From an uncultured delta proteobacterium (lineage in GTDB: Bacteria; Myxococcota_A; Polyangia; Polyangiales; Polyangiaceae): a stretch of DNA of 42,910 nucleotides. Of this stretch, positions 24,470-32,966 are shown piece after piece. The stretch covers positions 1 to 42,910 of the forward strand of contig CAITIQ010000368.1 in assembly GCA_903892415.1 (NCBI GenBank), read 5' to 3'. The translations under genes and the position numbers were made by a program. Under the pieces are notes generated by a model. That model ran no database searches, was not told where the DNA came from, and was given only the letters and a program-made list of their open reading frames with translations. Position 1 is the first letter of the stretch. Each line of letters opens with the position of its first letter.

Positions 24470-25483
24470 TCAGGGCTTCTCGCGCAGCACCTTCGCCTGG
24501 TTGTTCACGATCTCGAGCACCTCGATCGGACCTTGGTAGTAGCGCGCCAGGCCGGTATCGATGCGCACCGCCTTACCATCGCAAGCGAGCGAGACGCCGG
24601 CACGCTGTGGCGTGTGGCCCATCACCAAACGTTGCGCCTGCATCATCTTCAGCACCTCGGACAAGGAAGCACAGTCGGAGTCGCCCGTCTGCGCGCTGAA
24701 CGCTCGCGTCCACACCACGCCGTCCTCCGCGAGCACGATCGGCGGGCCCTCCGGCCGCTTGCCGAGCAGCCAATCCCGAACCTCGGCGTCCATCTTGTCG
24801 AGGCCGTAGTCCAGGTGCTTCTTGAGAATGCCGCCGTGCGCGAACACGCTGCCGCCGACCACCGCGTAGAGCGGCTGTTTGGCGAGCTTCTGCGCGTAAA
24901 GACCGCCCGGAGCAAAGGCCGCCGCGCGACCGCGCGTGGCCGCCGGGTGAGAAGCGAGCCCGGCGGGAACCGGCACGTCCTCGAACGCGCGATTCGCCCC
25001 TTCGGTGGTGTAGCGGAAATCGAAGCTGACGTTCATCAGCTCGTGATTGCCGTTCAGCGAAAGGAAGGTCCCTCCGGCCTTCGCGGCCTCTTCACGTAGC
25101 TGCTCGAAGTAGTCGAGGATCGCCCGATCGTCATCGCCGCGGTCCAGTTGGTCACCGACCTGCACCACGAACAGGTCGCCTCCGTTCCAGTGGCCGCCAT
25201 CGTCGATCGCCCCGCCGACCTTCAGCGCGCGCTTCGTCGCCTCCAGATCGCCGTGCACGTCGCCGAACGCCACGACCCGCTTCTGTTCGGGAAAGACGTG
25301 GGCCGAGAACTGCGCGCGTGGCGACGCGCCAGGCGCGGCCGACTTCGCGTCATTGGCCGTAGCCGAAGAAGCAAGCCTCGCTCGCTCGGCATCGCACCCT
25401 GCTACCAGCAGCGAGCCCAAGGACGCGAGGCCCAGCAAGGCAACGCGAGCGAGAGTTCGCCGCGTTCGAGCCGAGAGGCTCAC
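24470..25483 (-). CDS. Lipoprotein metallophosphoesterase (Ser/Thr phosphatase-like)
   Basis: 337 residues from GTG 25483. A basic N-terminus and hydrophobic core end in LLVAGC (Cys30), so it is probably a lipoprotein. The calcineurin-like metallophosphoesterase domain has all metal and catalytic motifs: GDVHGD (74-79), GDQLDRGDDD (110-119), GNHE (145-148), AHGG near 228, and MGHTPQ near 290. The spacing and the GDQLDRG form match the Shewanella-like protein phosphatase group. Exported placement implies a periplasmic or surface substrate. The GTG overlaps the stop of the DUF4280 gene (GTGA), implying coupled translation. Confidence 0.9.
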   Translation of the reverse strand: MSLSARTRRTLARVALLGLASLGSLLVAGCDAERARLASSATANDAKSAAPGASPRAQFSAHVFPEQKRVVAFGDVHGDLEATKRALKVGGAIDDGGHWNGGDLFVVQVGDQLDRGDDDRAILDYFEQLREEAAKAGGTFLSLNGNHELMNVSFDFRYTTEGANRAFEDVPVPAGLASHPAATRGRAAAFAPGGLYAQKLAKQPLYAVVGGSVFAHGGILKKHLDYGLDKMDAEVRDWLLGKRPEGPPIVLAEDGVVWTRAFSAQTGDSDCASLSEVLKMMQAQRLVMGHTPQRAGVSLACDGKAVRIDTGLARYYQGPIEVLEIVNNQAKVLREKP

Positions 25484-25869
25484 AAGACGATCTCGGTGTC
25501 GTTGTTGGGATCGAGAATATCGATCACCCCGGACCAATCACATTTGCAGGTCGAATCGCTTGTGAGGATGTTGACGTCGTTGGAGACAGCCATCGGCGCG
25601 CCCGGCGTCCAATCCTCGTTGGTCGAGGGAATACAGGGCTGCGGCGTAGGCACTCCGAGCGCCGCCGCCGTAGCTGAGGCCACCTGCGGGTTACTCTGCG
25701 AGCGACACATACCGAAGGTGATCAGGTGGCGCTTCGGCACGTGGTCCTTCACCGTTGCGACCGGCTTGTCGTCGGAGCTCAGCGGCGAATCATCGGTCAC
25801 CACGAGGATCGAAGGCAGCGAGCCCATCGAGCAACGCAACTTGGCTCCATCCACCACCATTTTCGGCAT
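25480..25869 (-). CDS. DUF4280 / PAAR-like protein
   Basis: 129 residues from ATG 25869 (MPKMVVDGAKLRCSMG). The cysteine-containing KLRCSMGSLPSILVV, ITFGMCRSQSNPQVASATAAALG, PQPCIPST and CKCDWSGVIDIL follow the DUF4280 pattern closely. DUF4280 proteins are PAAR-like: they fold like the metal-bound tip of type VI or related contractile injection spikes, and often sit next to or are fused to effectors. There is no signal peptide, as expected. The only neighbour is the overlapping metallophosphoesterase; no VgrG or sheath gene is in the window, so this would be an orphan tip gene. Confidence 0.88.
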   Translation of the reverse strand: MPKMVVDGAKLRCSMGSLPSILVVTDDSPLSSDDKPVATVKDHVPKRHLITFGMCRSQSNPQVASATAAALGVPTPQPCIPSTNEDWTPGAPMAVSNDVNILTSDSTCKCDWSGVIDILDPNNDTEIVL

Positions 25870-25948
25870 TGCGCCAGCGTAGATCGAGCCCGACGGGGGA
25901 CGCAAACGCTCTCACGCTCGGGGAACGGTGGTATGAAGGCCCAAAGCC

Positions 25949-26890
25949 TTGAGAAAGCGCCAACTCGGTAAATCAGGTTTACTCGTTTCGGAGCTCGCCC
26001 TCGGCACCTGGGGCCTCTCCGGGGACGCCTACGGTCCAGTCCCAGAGATCGAGGTGGATCGCGTGGTCGACCGCGCAGCCGCGCTAGGCGTCACGTTGTT
26101 CGACGTCGCGGACGTCTACGGCGGCGGCCAGATGTTGCGCGTGCTCGGGCGGCGGCTGGCCGAAAAGACGACGCAGATCGCGCTCAAGCTCGGCACCAAC
26201 ATTGACGGCTACCCGGTCAAACAGTTCGACAAGACCTACCTGCGCATGGCGCTCGAGACCTCGCTCGAACGCATGAAACGCGGCACCGCTAACATCTTGC
26301 TGTTGCACAACCCCTCGCTCGCGAGCTTCGATGAAGACGAGACCTTCGCCTACCTGGCGGAGCTTCGGTCGGCGGTGCAGATCAAGACCTGGGGCGTCTC
26401 TACGGGTAGCAAGGCGATCGCAGAGCGCGCCATCGAGCGCGGCGCCGAGGTGCTCGAGATGCCTTACAACTGCTTCCTGTTCGAGGACGTGCGCAGCCTC
26501 GGGACCACGCTGCGCGAGAAGGGCGTCGGCCTTTTGGCGCATAGCGTACTCGCCTACGGCTTGCTCGCTGGCTCCTTCACCGACTCGCGCGAGTTCTACC
26601 CGCCGGACCACCGCGCAGAGCGCTGGAACCCGGAGGATCTCAAGGAGCGTATCGCTCAACTCGCTGCCCTGCGTGCGGTGATGGGCGGGCCGCTACCAAC
26701 CATGCGCTCGGTGGCCCTGCGTTTCGCGCTGTCGAATGATCGCGTGACCTCGGCCGTGCTCGGACCTCGCAACCAGCAGCAGCTCGACCAGCTGATTCGC
26801 GACGCCGGCCGAGCGCCGCCGTACATGTCTCACGAGACACTGGGCGATCTCGAACGGGCCCTCAAGGCCTATGGCGTCACCGGGTTATGA
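25949..26890 (+). CDS. Aldo/keto reductase
   Basis: 313 residues, starting at TTG 25949 with GAAGG upstream. It is a TIM-barrel oxidoreductase of the AKR superfamily with the full catalytic tetrad: Asp52 and Tyr57 in FDVADVYGGG, Lys80 in IALKLGT, and His120 in LLLHNPS. The C-terminal SAVLGPRNQQQLDQ matches the NADPH-binding GxRxxxQL segment. It probably reduces a carbonyl with NADPH in the cytoplasm; the substrate is unknown. It is followed 7 bp later by a cysQ-like gene in the same operon. Confidence 0.92.
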   Translation: MRKRQLGKSGLLVSELALGTWGLSGDAYGPVPEIEVDRVVDRAAALGVTLFDVADVYGGGQMLRVLGRRLAEKTTQIALKLGTNIDGYPVKQFDKTYLRMALETSLERMKRGTANILLLHNPSLASFDEDETFAYLAELRSAVQIKTWGVSTGSKAIAERAIERGAEVLEMPYNCFLFEDVRSLGTTLREKGVGLLAHSVLAYGLLAGSFTDSREFYPPDHRAERWNPEDLKERIAQLAALRAVMGGPLPTMRSVALRFALSNDRVTSAVLGPRNQQQLDQLIRDAGRAPPYMSHETLGDLERALKAYGVTGL

Positions 26891-26897
26891 GTTCGCG

Positions 26898-27737
26898 ATG
26901 ACCGCCACCGCAAAGAATGAGCTCGAGCCCGAGCTTTTGGCGATGAAGCGCGCTGCGCGTGAAGCGGCCACGCTGATCATGGGTATCTACGCGGCGGACT
27001 TCACAGTCGAGTGGAAAGGCAAGAACGACCCGGTAACGCGCGCCGATCGCGAGGCCAACGAGCTGATCGTCACGGCCTTGAGCAGCCAGTTCCCAAGCTA
27101 CGGCATCCTGGCCGAGGAGAGCGCTCCCACCACCGTGGCAGAGATGCAGCAGGCCCAAAGGCACGAGCGCATCTTCTGCATCGACCCGATCGATGGCACC
27201 CGTGAGTTCGTCGATCGCAACGGCGAGTTTTGCGTGATGATCGGCCTGGTAACCGGTGGCGCTGCGAGCGCCGGAGTCATCGCAGTGCCGGTGAGCAACC
27301 AGCTCTTCTATGGGTCGGCCGCGCACGGGACCTTCGTCGAACCGCTCGAGGGTGAAGGCCCTTCTGTGCAGCTATCGCTCTCAGCGACCAGCGGTGAACT
27401 GCGAGCGCTGGTCTCCCGCTCGCACACCTCCCAGCGAACCGCGCGCTTACTCGACGCGCTCGGTATCCAAGAGCGGCTTCGCTGCGGCTCGGTCGGCGTC
27501 AAAGCCACGCGCATTCTCGAGGGCCAGGCCGAGCTCTACGTCCACCCATCGAGCGGGTGCAAGCTGTGGGACGCCTGTGCTCCGGATGCGCTTTTGCAGG
27601 GAGCGGGCGGCGTGCTCACAGACCTCTCCGGCGCTGCAATCGACTACCGAGGGGATCTCGCCATCGACTCAGGGTTGATCGCCTGCCACCGCTCGCTTCA
27701 TGCACGTGTTGTCGCGGCTGGCAGTGCTCTGGGCTGA
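26898..27737 (+). CDS. cysQ: 3'(2'),5'-bisphosphate nucleotidase / inositol-phosphatase family
   Basis: 279 residues from ATG 26898 (7 bp after the reductase stop). It shows the FIG-superfamily metal sites: DPVTRADREAN (44-54), AEES (72-75), DPIDGTREFVDRNGEF (96-111) and WDACAPDALLQGAGG near 230. DGTREF(V/I)xRNGEF is the form typical of CysQ, which removes the 3'-phosphate from PAP in sulfate assimilation, rather than of plain inositol monophosphatases. Its role here could be PAP recycling. The stop codon lies inside a 20-bp tandem duplication. Confidence 0.88.
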   Translation: MTATAKNELEPELLAMKRAAREAATLIMGIYAADFTVEWKGKNDPVTRADREANELIVTALSSQFPSYGILAEESAPTTVAEMQQAQRHERIFCIDPIDGTREFVDRNGEFCVMIGLVTGGAASAGVIAVPVSNQLFYGSAAHGTFVEPLEGEGPSVQLSLSATSGELRALVSRSHTSQRTARLLDALGIQERLRCGSVGVKATRILEGQAELYVHPSSGCKLWDACAPDALLQGAGGVLTDLSGAAIDYRGDLAIDSGLIACHRSLHARVVAAGSALG

Positions 27738-27768
27738 ACTGTCGCGGTCTGGGCTGAACTGTCGCGGT
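27729..27768. repeat. 20-bp exact tandem duplication at the cysQ stop
   Basis: CTGGGCTGAACTGTCGCGGT is present twice, head to tail (27729-27748 and 27749-27768). The gene's stop TGA is in the first copy. The identity of the copies suggests a recent slippage event that lengthened the intergenic part. Confidence 0.9.
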
Positions 27769-27784
27769 CAGCGAAGGACGTCGC

Positions 27785-27825
27785 GTGGAACCGTCACTGC
27801 TGGAATGACGCTCGACCGGTTCCAC
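27785..27825. terminator. Inverted repeat between convergent cysQ and kinase genes
   Basis: GTGGAACCG (27785-27793) pairs with CGGTTCCAC (27817-27825), a perfect 9-bp match. The 23-base spacer contains a second small stem, CGTCA/TGACG. It spans the kinase stop codon (27794-27796) and may end transcription from both sides. No T-tract. Confidence 0.45.
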
Positions 27826-29830
27826 CCTCAGCCACGGTCACGACCTGGGCCTGCGTAGGACCGCCCTCGAACTTGCAGGAGACGCGTACGTTGCCAGCAG
27901 GGACCTGCGCTGAAACAGGCGTTGGCCCGTACGCAGCGCCGTTGATGCTCACGTTGCAAAAGCCTCCACCCTTGACGTTGACGCGGATGGTGCCCATCGC
28001 TCCGGCTTTGGGCTCGGGCTTCGGGTCGGGCTTCTTGTCGGGGTCTTTCTTTTGGTCGGCCAACTGCTCGGGCGTCAGCTTGACCAGGGCGTGCTGCACC
28101 TTCTTGGTCTCGCCCTTTTTGCCGGTGATGGTGATGGTCTTGGGGGCGTAGCCGGTCGCGCTGATCGCCAGCTTGTGCTCTTCATCCGCTGACACGGTGA
28201 TCTTGCGCCAATCACCTTTCCACGGCTTGCCGTCCACCCAGACCACCGGCTCTGGCACCACGTCCAACGCGATCGTCACGCTGCCGGTGAGGAGCTTGCT
28301 GGTGATCTTGTGCGAGTCACCGGCCTTGGCCAAACGCACGGTCTCTTTGTGCGACTCGAAGCCCTCCATCGAAAGCTTCACTTGGATGTCTTTGTCGATC
28401 GGCAGGTTGCTGATCGTCGCCGGGGTTACTTCATTGCGCAGGTCCCCGTTGATCCAAATCGCAGCACCAGGCGGATCGCTCTCGACCACGATGGAAGCCT
28501 TCTCTTCCACCACCGCACTTGGCTGCTGCGTTGCGCTCGTCACCACAGGTTCGCTTGTGGCAGCAGGCGCCGGTGAAGTTGGGCGCGTCATAACGATCGC
28601 CGCGACTACCGCGGCAGCTGCAGCCAACCCGCCGGCGATCAACAAACCGCTCGAGCGTTTGGCAGGTGGAGCAATCGAGGCGGCCGCAGGCGGCGCTCCA
28701 ACGCCGGTGCTGGATTGATCGAAGTGCGAGCCTGGATGCGACCCAGTCGACGTCGGGGAGAAGTCGGGCGCCGGCATCGAAGCGGCCATTTGGTCGGCCA
28801 GGTGCTTGATGTCCATCAAGTCGGCCTTTTGTTCGTCCAACTTCTCGGCGAATAGGCTGGCCATCCAAGCCGACTGATTCACCGCCGATACCGGGATGCG
28901 TTCGTGCCGAATGAAGGCCTCGAGGTCCGACTGCAGCTCGCGCGAGGTCTGGTAGCGAGCTTCCCGCGACTTCGACAGCGCCTTCATCACGATGCGCTCG
29001 AGCTCAGCCGGGTAGCCCGGAGCCACGTCGCTCGGCATCGGGTACTCGGTCTCGCAAATGAGCTTCAACGTCTCGTACTCGTTCGTCCCTTTGAACAGGC
29101 GCTTGCCGGTGGTCAGCTCGAACAGAATCACGCCGGCTGCGAAGATATCCGTGCGCGAGTCGACGTCTTCACCGGTGGCTTGCTCCGGCGACATGTACGG
29201 GACCTTGCCCTTGAGATGCCCGCCTTTGGACTCCTCACCGGCGTGAAGGCTCTTGGCCACTCCAAAGTCCACCACCTTCACGTCTCCGGAGAAGGTGAGC
29301 ACGATGTTCTGCGGCGAGATATCACGGTGGACGATGCCGAGCAGTTGACCGTCCAGATCCCGCTTCTCGTGGGCGTAGGCCAAACCGGAGGCCAGGCCGA
29401 CGACGATGCCGAGCGCGTGCTCGAGCGGGAACTCACTGACGCCCTTGGCCTTCATCTGTCGCACGATGGTTCGAATGTCTTCACCGTGGATGTGCTCCAT
29501 CGCGATGAAGTACGTCCCGTCCACCTGCCCGACGTCGAAGGTCTGCACGATGTTGGGATGCGAGAGCGTGGCCGCGACGCGCGCCTCGTGCAGCAACATG
29601 TCGATGAACTGCTTGTCTTGATTCATCTGCGGAAGGATCCGCTTGATCACCACAAGCTTCTCGAAACCAGCCACGCTGCGATGGAGCGCCAGAAAGAGCT
29701 CTGCCATACCGCCGGCGGCGAGCTTGCGCATCAGCATGTACTTGCCGAAGGGGCGCGGGAGCTGCTCCGCCGGGGGTGCCCCCGAGGGAGAGGCCTTGGC
29801 CCCTGCGGCTGGTTGACGTTCTGCAGTCAT
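27794..29830 (-). CDS. Ser/Thr protein kinase with PEGA domains
   Basis: 678 residues from ATG 29830. The kinase domain at about 28-300 has LAAGGMAELFLA, VVIKRI (K63), HRDISPQN in the catalytic loop (Ser in place of Lys), VDFGVAKS, and GKVPYMSPEQATG. After a Ser/Pro linker comes one transmembrane helix near 392-410. The exported region starts with a PEGA repeat (ASIVVESDPPGAAIWINGD...VTPATI), a second beta repeat (PVVWVDGKPWKG), a Lys/Pro/Asp-rich spacer, and a last PEGA-like unit (GTIRVNVKGGGFCNVSINGAAYG). This is a common myxobacterial layout that senses or binds envelope material and signals inward. Confidence 0.93.
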   Translation of the reverse strand: MTAERQPAAGAKASPSGAPPAEQLPRPFGKYMLMRKLAAGGMAELFLALHRSVAGFEKLVVIKRILPQMNQDKQFIDMLLHEARVAATLSHPNIVQTFDVGQVDGTYFIAMEHIHGEDIRTIVRQMKAKGVSEFPLEHALGIVVGLASGLAYAHEKRDLDGQLLGIVHRDISPQNIVLTFSGDVKVVDFGVAKSLHAGEESKGGHLKGKVPYMSPEQATGEDVDSRTDIFAAGVILFELTTGKRLFKGTNEYETLKLICETEYPMPSDVAPGYPAELERIVMKALSKSREARYQTSRELQSDLEAFIRHERIPVSAVNQSAWMASLFAEKLDEQKADLMDIKHLADQMAASMPAPDFSPTSTGSHPGSHFDQSSTGVGAPPAAASIAPPAKRSSGLLIAGGLAAAAAVVAAIVMTRPTSPAPAATSEPVVTSATQQPSAVVEEKASIVVESDPPGAAIWINGDLRNEVTPATISNLPIDKDIQVKLSMEGFESHKETVRLAKAGDSHKITSKLLTGSVTIALDVVPEPVVWVDGKPWKGDWRKITVSADEEHKLAISATGYAPKTITITGKKGETKKVQHALVKLTPEQLADQKKDPDKKPDPKPEPKAGAMGTIRVNVKGGGFCNVSINGAAYGPTPVSAQVPAGNVRVSCKFEGGPTQAQVVTVAEGGTGRASFQQ

Positions 29831-29939
29831 GCTTGGGAGTCCGTGTACGATCTTAGCGCCGGCAGCAAGAGCCCGCATTATTTCGTTGCGGGAACACTCA
29901 CGAAACGTTTTGGCTTCGGAGTGATCTACCCTGCTCGAG

Positions 29940-30374
29940 TTGATTCAGGCTCGACGCTTCCTGCTAACTGTGCTCGCGGTTGCTACCCCGTTCATCGGCT
30001 GCGCCACGCAGTCCCAGGACCTCGAGCGAGCCCGGCAGCACTACCACAACCTGGAGTTCTCACGGGCGATGGCCCTATTGCGTCTGCTCGGGGACGACGA
30101 GCCCAGCCTGTCGCCGGCCGAGCGAGTTCAGTACGCTTTTCTGCGGGGTATGACCGACCTGCGGGTCAGCGAGTCCCTCCCGGCCGCAGATCCCAACCGC
30201 CGACTGTACCGAGCCTGCGGTCGCGACTGGCTGCTGCGCGCGCTCTCTCCGGGAGGCGGGGTGGACGAGACCGCTAGTCGGTCGCTCTCGGAGGAGCAGG
30301 CAGCTCGCGCCCGCGCTGCGCTGAGTACGCTCGCCGACGTTGAACTCGAGCCTGGCCGTTGCACAGCTCGCTAG
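29940..30374 (+). CDS. Lipoprotein of unknown function, TPR-like
   Basis: 144 residues starting at TTG 29940. The signal peptide MIQARRFLLTVLAVATPFIGC ends at a lipobox (FIGC). The mature part is helical with TPR-like spacing (ARQHYHNLEFSRAMALLRLL). It lies upstream of, and in line with, another lipoprotein with TPR-like helices, 60 bp apart, suggesting an operon and a shared assembly or scaffold role. No enzymatic motif is seen. There is no clear ribosome-binding site, so the start is moderately certain. Confidence 0.75.
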   Translation: MIQARRFLLTVLAVATPFIGCATQSQDLERARQHYHNLEFSRAMALLRLLGDDEPSLSPAERVQYAFLRGMTDLRVSESLPAADPNRRLYRACGRDWLLRALSPGGGVDETASRSLSEEQAARARAALSTLADVELEPGRCTAR

Positions 30375-30434
30375 TTCCCCACGAGGGAGGCATGCGCCGA
30401 CGCCAGCGTCAGCTACCTTGAAGGCACCTCCTCC

Positions 30435-31592
30435 ATGCGAGCCCATCTCCAACTACTGAGCTTCGTCCTTCCGTTCCTTGCGACCGCCTGCAGCGCGCCT
30501 GCGCCGGCGCATACGCCAGTGCAACCAAGTGCCGCGCAACAGCCCACCATCGTGGTGCCCGAGACGGTCATCAACAAGACCGGCCCCGAGGAGCTCGAGC
30601 ACCGTTTTCAGCAGGCCTCAGTGCTGCTGCTTCGCGAGGAGTTCGACGCTGCGGCGGCGGAATTCGAGACGCTAGCCAAGATCGACCCAGCCGCAGATAC
30701 CGCCGGGCCCAGCCTTTACAACGCGGGGATGGCCTACGCCGGCAAAGGCGATCTCAAGAAGGCCGCCGAGCGCTTCCGAGCCAGCGCCAAGTTGAACCCG
30801 CAAGCGCCAACGGCGAAGATCGCTTGGGTTCGCGTATCGCGCATGAGCGCCTACCTCGAGCAATGGGATGAGCTGGAACTGGTCGCCGAGGAGCTGCTGC
30901 GCCGCAACGACCTGAGCGTGCTCGAGCGCATTGAGGCTTTGGGCGCAAAGGCGCTCTCGCTGGTCGAGCGAGGGCGGGTGGATGACGCCTACAACGTGAT
31001 CATCGTGGCCCGCAACGAGATCGAAGATCGCCAGCTGGGCCAAGCCGGAACGCCGCCGCTCGAGCTCGCACAGGTGGCGTTCGCACTCGGAGAGATCCGC
31101 AAGGCCAAGAGCGAGAAGATCCTGTTTGCGCCCATGCCCAAAGACTTCGGTGCGGCCCTCGAGGATCGCTGCACCGGGTTGCTTGATGCGCAAGCGGCGT
31201 TCACGGAGGCGATGCGCAGCGTCGACGCGCATTGGTCCGCCATGGCTGGCTACCGCGTGGGGCAGCTCTATCAAAACCTTCATCGCGACGTGATGAAGGT
31301 TCCCGCGCCCACCAAGACGAGCACGCTTCGCTCCCGTCAGCTGTGGGAGGGGTCCATGCGCCTGCGCTATCGCGTCTTGCTCGAGAAGGGCCTGAAGATG
31401 ATGGAAGGCACCGTCGCGCTCGGGGAGCGCACAGGCGAGAGCTCACTGTGGGTGACCCGCGCCCGAGAGGCCAAGACCGAGCTCGAGAACGCGCTCGCGA
31501 TGGAGAAGGAGGCCCTCAGCAAGCTGCCCTTTACCGAGGAGGAACTCAAACAAGCCCTCGAGGAGTTGAAGGCAAAAAAGCCGAAGCCCTGA
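30435..31592 (+). CDS. TPR-repeat lipoprotein
   Basis: 385 residues. The signal peptide ends in FLATAC (lipobox, Cys19), followed by a Pro/Ala linker. Helix pairs with TPR character include ASVLLLREEFDAAAAEFETLAKI, SLYNAGMAYAGKGDLKKAAERF and similar segments up to about residue 200. The C-terminal half stays helical and charged, ending in a Lys-rich stretch (EELKAKKPKP). TPR lipoproteins usually hold outer-membrane assemblies together. It is in line with the lipoprotein at 29940 and may act with it. The start ATG 30435 follows a weak ribosome-binding site. Confidence 0.85.
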   Translation: MRAHLQLLSFVLPFLATACSAPAPAHTPVQPSAAQQPTIVVPETVINKTGPEELEHRFQQASVLLLREEFDAAAAEFETLAKIDPAADTAGPSLYNAGMAYAGKGDLKKAAERFRASAKLNPQAPTAKIAWVRVSRMSAYLEQWDELELVAEELLRRNDLSVLERIEALGAKALSLVERGRVDDAYNVIIVARNEIEDRQLGQAGTPPLELAQVAFALGEIRKAKSEKILFAPMPKDFGAALEDRCTGLLDAQAAFTEAMRSVDAHWSAMAGYRVGQLYQNLHRDVMKVPAPTKTSTLRSRQLWEGSMRLRYRVLLEKGLKMMEGTVALGERTGESSLWVTRAREAKTELENALAMEKEALSKLPFTEEELKQALEELKAKKPKP

Positions 31593-31742
31593 GGTCGTCC
31601 CGACTGGATCAGCTGCTCCCCAGCTGGATCACCTTCATATGGCGACAATGTAACTTTCATCGCACGTGGGCCGCGCTTTCGCTTGTTCCCAGGCACTTTC
31701 AGCGAGCTTGAGCCTGGCCCAACGGTTGCTTAAGGTCCGGCC
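31593..31742. promoter_or_regulatory. Gap before the DUF1508/NuiA lipoprotein
   Basis: CAGCTG, a CTCCC loop and CAGCTG (31609-31625) form a 6-bp stem that could end the upstream transcript. An imperfect direct repeat CTGGATCA flanks it. A promoter for the next gene is expected here, but none can be named with confidence. Confidence 0.3.
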
Positions 31743-32966
31743 ATGAAGAACCTGCTCCGCTCCCTCGCCGCCTGTCTCCTCCTCGCTGTCAGCGTTCCCG
31801 CCTGCGACGACACGGTTGAAACAGGGGACGAGCAAGACATCACCGCTGCCAGCGGGAGCTTCGAGACCTTCACCGGCGCCGACGGACAGACCTACTTCCA
31901 GCTGCTCGCCAAGAACGGTGAGCGCATCCTTCGGTCGGAGGGCTACACCACCCTGGCCAACGCCAAGAAGGGCATCACGTCGGTCAAGAAGAACGGCAAG
32001 GTCGCAGCGAACTTCAAAGTGCTGCCCGCCGACAACGGCGAGTTCTACTTCAACTTGGTGGCAACCAACGGCCAGATCATCGGAACCAGCGAACTCTACA
32101 CCACCCAGGCGAGCGCTAAGAGCGCCGTCGATTCAGTGGTTGCCGCATTGCAAAACCCGACCAGCGCCGCTGCCGAGACCAGCGGCCCGCGCTTTGAGAC
32201 CTTCAAGGGCAAGGACGGAAAGACCTACTTCCGTCTGCGCGCGGGCAACGGGCAGATCGTGCTGCAATCGCAGGGCTATTCCTCAAAGAGCAAGGCCGAC
32301 GCAGGCATCAAGTCCGTCAAAGCCAACGCTATCGATGCAACGCAGTTCGAGGTGATTGAAGGCTCGAACGGTCAGCACACCTTCAGGCTCGTGGCCTCCA
32401 ACAACGCGATCATCGGCCGCGGCGAGATGTACGCCTCCAAGTCCGGCGCCTTCACCGGTGCAGCCACGGTGCAACGCATCGTGCGCGAGCTCACCAGCGC
32501 TGGTACCGCCACCGACGCCGAGGTCCAGAGCCAAATCGAGAAGGCCGCCGAAGGGCTGACCTACATGAGCGAGTCGGACTTCCCCTTCATGTTCGTTTCA
32601 GCCCCGCTGGCTGGAGAGATCGATGAGGCCGCTGTTCGTGAGGCCTTCGCCGACGTCGTCGACAACGACGAAAGTGCAGACAAGCCGCTGGCCGACTTGG
32701 TCTCGATGTCGCAAAGCTGGGATGAGTGGAAGGCTGCCGAGCACAGCTGCCAAGACAAGGAAGACCCTGAGTCGATGGTGATCTGCGCACAGATGCGCAA
32801 CTTCGAATCGGTGCTCGAGTCCAATCTCACCGACATCCAAATCTTCTACTTCGGCGCGAACGGTGAGCCCGGCAACGTCGACGGCACCGCGGTCTCGATC
32901 TTCATCGTTGGTCGCTCACCGGAAGGCAACCTGGTTGGCGTGCGCACCATCGCGATCTGGACCTGA
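31743..32966 (+). CDS. Lipoprotein with four DUF1508 repeats and a NuiA-like domain
   Basis: 407 residues from ATG 31743. The lipobox is VPAC (Cys21). Four DUF1508 (UPF0339) repeats follow at about 40-85, 91-135, 150-195 and 203-248, each of the form F-x-[VT]-(6)-G-x-x-[YT]F-x-L-x-(3)-NG-x-I, followed by YxSKxxA. The C-terminal domain (about 260-407) reads LTYMSESDFPFMFVSAPL...NLTDIQIFYFGANG...IVGRSPEGNLVGVRTIAIWT, which matches nuclease A inhibitor (NuiA) proteins. NuiA blocks a secreted DNA/RNA nuclease. The exported lipoprotein form suggests self-protection or control of a surface nuclease; this is inferred. Confidence 0.85.
   Translation: MKNLLRSLAACLLLAVSVPACDDTVETGDEQDITAASGSFETFTGADGQTYFQLLAKNGERILRSEGYTTLANAKKGITSVKKNGKVAANFKVLPADNGEFYFNLVATNGQIIGTSELYTTQASAKSAVDSVVAALQNPTSAAAETSGPRFETFKGKDGKTYFRLRAGNGQIVLQSQGYSSKSKADAGIKSVKANAIDATQFEVIEGSNGQHTFRLVASNNAIIGRGEMYASKSGAFTGAATVQRIVRELTSAGTATDAEVQSQIEKAAEGLTYMSESDFPFMFVSAPLAGEIDEAAVREAFADVVDNDESADKPLADLVSMSQSWDEWKAAEHSCQDKEDPESMVICAQMRNFESVLESNLTDIQIFYFGANGEPGNVDGTAVSIFIVGRSPEGNLVGVRTIAIWT

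Noticed and set aside
25949..27737. A sulfur-assimilation operon
   Set aside because: Only the cysQ-like gene fits; the partner is a general aldo/keto reductase and no cys or sulfate genes are present.
28904..30277. Long plus-strand open frame of 457 codons opposite the PEGA kinase
   Set aside because: It is antisense to a kinase with all catalytic motifs; long antisense frames are usual in GC-rich DNA.
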